Part shown: in pieces, positions 6,098 to 7,331 of the stretch
Numbering within the stretch: position 1 is the stretch's first letter
How the letters are laid out: every line of letters starts with the position of its first letter
Assembly (NCBI GenBank): GCA_002389385.1
Contig: DGOK01000144.1
Location: 1 to 7,331, forward strand
Length of the DNA stretch: 7,331 nt
Direction of reading: 5' to 3'
Source of the DNA: Rhodospirillaceae bacterium UBA4468
GTDB lineage: Bacteria > Pseudomonadota > Alphaproteobacteria > Rhodospirillales > Casp-alpha2
Translations under genes and position numbers: made by a program
The notes under the pieces: generated by a model
Database searches by the model: none
What the model was told of the DNA's origin: nothing
Seen by the model: the letters and a program-made list of their open reading frames with translations, nothing else

Positions 6098-6874
6098 CTA
6101 TGCGTCGTCCATAGGGTCACCGATTGCAGGGCCATGTGTCATGTTGGCAAGAATTTCAGCTGTATGTCGTACTTTGATATCAATGTTTCGGCGCTGCAGC
6201 CGACCCGCGATATTCATCAAACATCCAAGATCGCCGGCAACCAATGTGTCTGCACCTGTTGCCACGATATCATCAACTTTCGCATCAACCATTTTCTCGG
6301 AAATGTCTGGGTACTTCACACAAAATAATCCACCAAACCCGCAACATGTCTCGGCTTCAGTACCTTCAACCAGATTAAGACCATCTACAGCATTTAATAG
6401 TGCCCGCGGCTGTTTTTTGATTTCTAGCTCGCGTAATCCAGAGCACGAGTCATGATATGCAACCGTCGCATCAAGCTTTAGGCCTGTCAGAGATACTTTC
6501 ATAATATCGTCCAAAAATGACAGTAACTCATGTGTTTTGTCGGCAAAGGCTTGTGCGCGCGGCGCCCATTCACTATCGCCTTCAAATAGCTCTATATAAT
6601 GGTGTTTTAGCATGCCACCACATGAGCCGGAAGGCACAACGATATAGTCATAATTTTCAAACGAAGTGATGACTTGACGCGCAATATCGATCGTATCTGA
6701 AGTATCACCAGCATTATATGCGGGCTGCCCACAGCATGTTTGAGCTACGGGAACATCGACGATACACCCAGCATCCTCGAGTAATTTCACAGCAGCAAAG
6801 CCCACAACCGGCCGCATTAAATCAACGAGGCAAGTCGCAAACAAACCGACACGTGGTGACGTATTATTAGACAT
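6098..6874 (-). CDS. lutA: LutA-family (CCG-domain) lactate utilisation protein
   Basis: A 258-residue protein with two cysteine-rich CCG domains, as in LutA/YkgE and the related GlcF and HdrB subunits. Domain one has Cys15 (FATCLVDL), Cys47-Cys48 (QTCCGQPAYNAG) and Cys85 (SGSCGGM). Domain two has Cys144 (HDSCSGL), Cys177-Cys178 (ETCCGFGG) and Cys218 (GDLGCLM). Such sites bind iron-sulfur clusters in related proteins. With LutB and LutC it makes up the non-flavin L-lactate oxidation system. It is the first gene of a tight unit lutA-lutB-lutC-smr, 55 bases downstream of mltA, and that gap contains a repeat/hairpin that may separate or regulate the two. The ATG at 6874 has no clear ribosome binding site. 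It is kept because the protein begins as homologues do (PRVGLFATCLVDL). Confidence 0.95.
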   Translation of the reverse strand: MSNNTSPRVGLFATCLVDLMRPVVGFAAVKLLEDAGCIVDVPVAQTCCGQPAYNAGDTSDTIDIARQVITSFENYDYIVVPSGSCGGMLKHHYIELFEGDSEWAPRAQAFADKTHELLSFLDDIMKVSLTGLKLDATVAYHDSCSGLRELEIKKQPRALLNAVDGLNLVEGTEAETCCGFGGLFCVKYPDISEKMVDAKVDDIVATGADTLVAGDLGCLMNIAGRLQRRNIDIKVRHTAEILANMTHGPAIGDPMDDA

Positions 6875-6886
6875 TTCATAAGAATG

Positions 6887-6909
6887 TTATGCCACATGAA
6901 TTATGGCAA
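6887..6909. promoter_or_regulatory. Hairpin and direct repeat between mltA and lutA
   Basis: TTATGCCA (6887-6894) and TTATGGCA (6901-6908) are direct repeats 14 bases apart with one mismatch. The same bases contain the inverted repeat TGCCA (6890-6894) and TGGCA (6904-6908). As minus-strand RNA this extends to a seven-pair stem with one G-U and a five-base loop, followed by TAACATTCTT, a poor U-run. It sits 13 bases before the lutA start, so it could be an operator, a weak terminator for mltA or an attenuator. The sequence cannot tell these apart. Confidence 0.4.
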
Positions 6910-6929
6910 GAACCTATAAACAATATTTA

Positions 6930-7331
6930 TTACGACTGAGGCGCGAACCGCTCAGCTGATTTTGGTAGTAAAAGATAATACTGACCCTTTTGTTTCATAA
7001 GACCTGCGCGCCTGGCGGCTTCTTCACCAAAGCCCCAGAACACATCGCCTCGAACTGGGCCTTTGATTGCACTGCCTGTATCCTGGGCTACAACCAAAAA
7101 CCGCATCGGGGCGTTTTCTCTAAGAGGGTCTGTTGTATCAAGCCAAACCGGCATACCCATCGGCATAAATGCGCGATCAACAGCAAGGCTCCGACCTGGA
7201 CTTAAGGGTACGCCTTGCGCCCCAATTGGTCCTTCGCCTTCAGCGACACGAAAAAATACATAGGACTCGTTCTCATTCATTAATGCCGTGCCAGCAGCCG
7301 GATGTGCGCGAAGCCAATCTCGAATGGCGGG
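6930..7331 (-). CDS. mltA: Membrane-bound lytic murein transglycosylase A, C-terminal part (cut by window edge)
   Basis: The reading frame stays open to the right edge of the window, so the visible 133 residues are the C-terminal part of a longer gene. They start PAIRDWLRAHPAAGTALM and continue with NESYVFFR, PLSPGRSLAVDRAF, PVWLDT, LVVAQDTGSAIKGPVRGDVFWG and a YYLLLP ending. This is the MltA domain end plus the 3D domain, named for its three conserved aspartates. The Asp in VAQDTG lies in the segment where the catalytic aspartate of E. coli MltA is found. MltA cleaves peptidoglycan glycan strands in the periplasm, forming 1,6-anhydromuramic ends. The signal peptide or lipobox lies outside the window. 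lutA starts 55 bases downstream on the same strand. Confidence 0.95.
   Translation of the reverse strand, partial: PAIRDWLRAHPAAGTALMNENESYVFFRVAEGEGPIGAQGVPLSPGRSLAVDRAFMPMGMPVWLDTTDPLRENAPMRFLVVAQDTGSAIKGPVRGDVFWGFGEEAARRAGLMKQKGQYYLLLPKSAERFAPQS

Noticed and set aside
6097..6135. Longer lutB start at 6135 giving a 497-residue protein
   Set aside because: It would overlap lutA by 38 bases and has no ribosome binding site. The ATG at 6096, one base after the lutA stop, gives the N-terminus expected of the family.
6078..6455. 125-codon plus-strand open frame opposite lutA/lutB
   Set aside because: It is antisense to the conserved second CCG domain of lutA, with a Ser/Arg-rich low-complexity translation. 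It is a shadow frame.

Overview
The window looks like a piece of an ordinary alphaproteobacterial chromosome of moderate GC content. Three things point there: the gene neighbourhood (hisB beside a DUF2628 gene, divergent from hslVU, with an XRE regulator, an Smr-domain gene and mltA nearby), an HslV that carries an N-terminal extension before its catalytic threonine, and the protein sequences themselves. The genus cannot be fixed from the sequence alone. No rRNA, tRNA, CRISPR array, insertion sequence, integrase or phage gene is visible, and no intergenic gap exceeds about 170 bases.

Left end (1-867, minus strand): the start of a small DUF2628 membrane protein, cut by the window edge, lies 27 bases downstream of hisB (imidazoleglycerol-phosphate dehydratase). 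It is probably the beginning of a histidine operon that continues leftward out of the window. The 166-base divergent region 868-1033 holds the hisB ribosome binding site, an imperfect hairpin and a candidate heat-shock-type promoter for hslV.

Centre-left (1034-2889, plus strand): hslV and hslU overlap by 4 bases and encode the complete HslVU (ClpQY) ATP-dependent protease. Downstream, a convergent hairpin overlaps the stop codon of the gene on the other strand.

Centre and right (2927-7331, minus strand): in transcription order the genes are mltA (partial, C-terminal part), lutA, lutB, lutC, smr and an XRE-family regulator. lutA-lutB (1 nt gap), lutB-lutC (4 nt overlap) and lutC-smr (1 nt gap) are packed tightly enough to be one translationally coupled operon. 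LutABC is the iron-sulfur L-lactate oxidation complex known from Bacillus subtilis. The Smr gene is probably co-expressed with it here only through position. The xre gene follows after a 50-base AT-rich gap that carries repeated 7-base half-sites, a plausible autoregulatory operator.

I found no convincing new biological system. The observations most worth a second look are the lutABC operon between mltA and smr with no lactate permease or regulator in view, the half-site array in front of xre, the 12-residue HslV leader, and the paired repeat between mltA and lutA.
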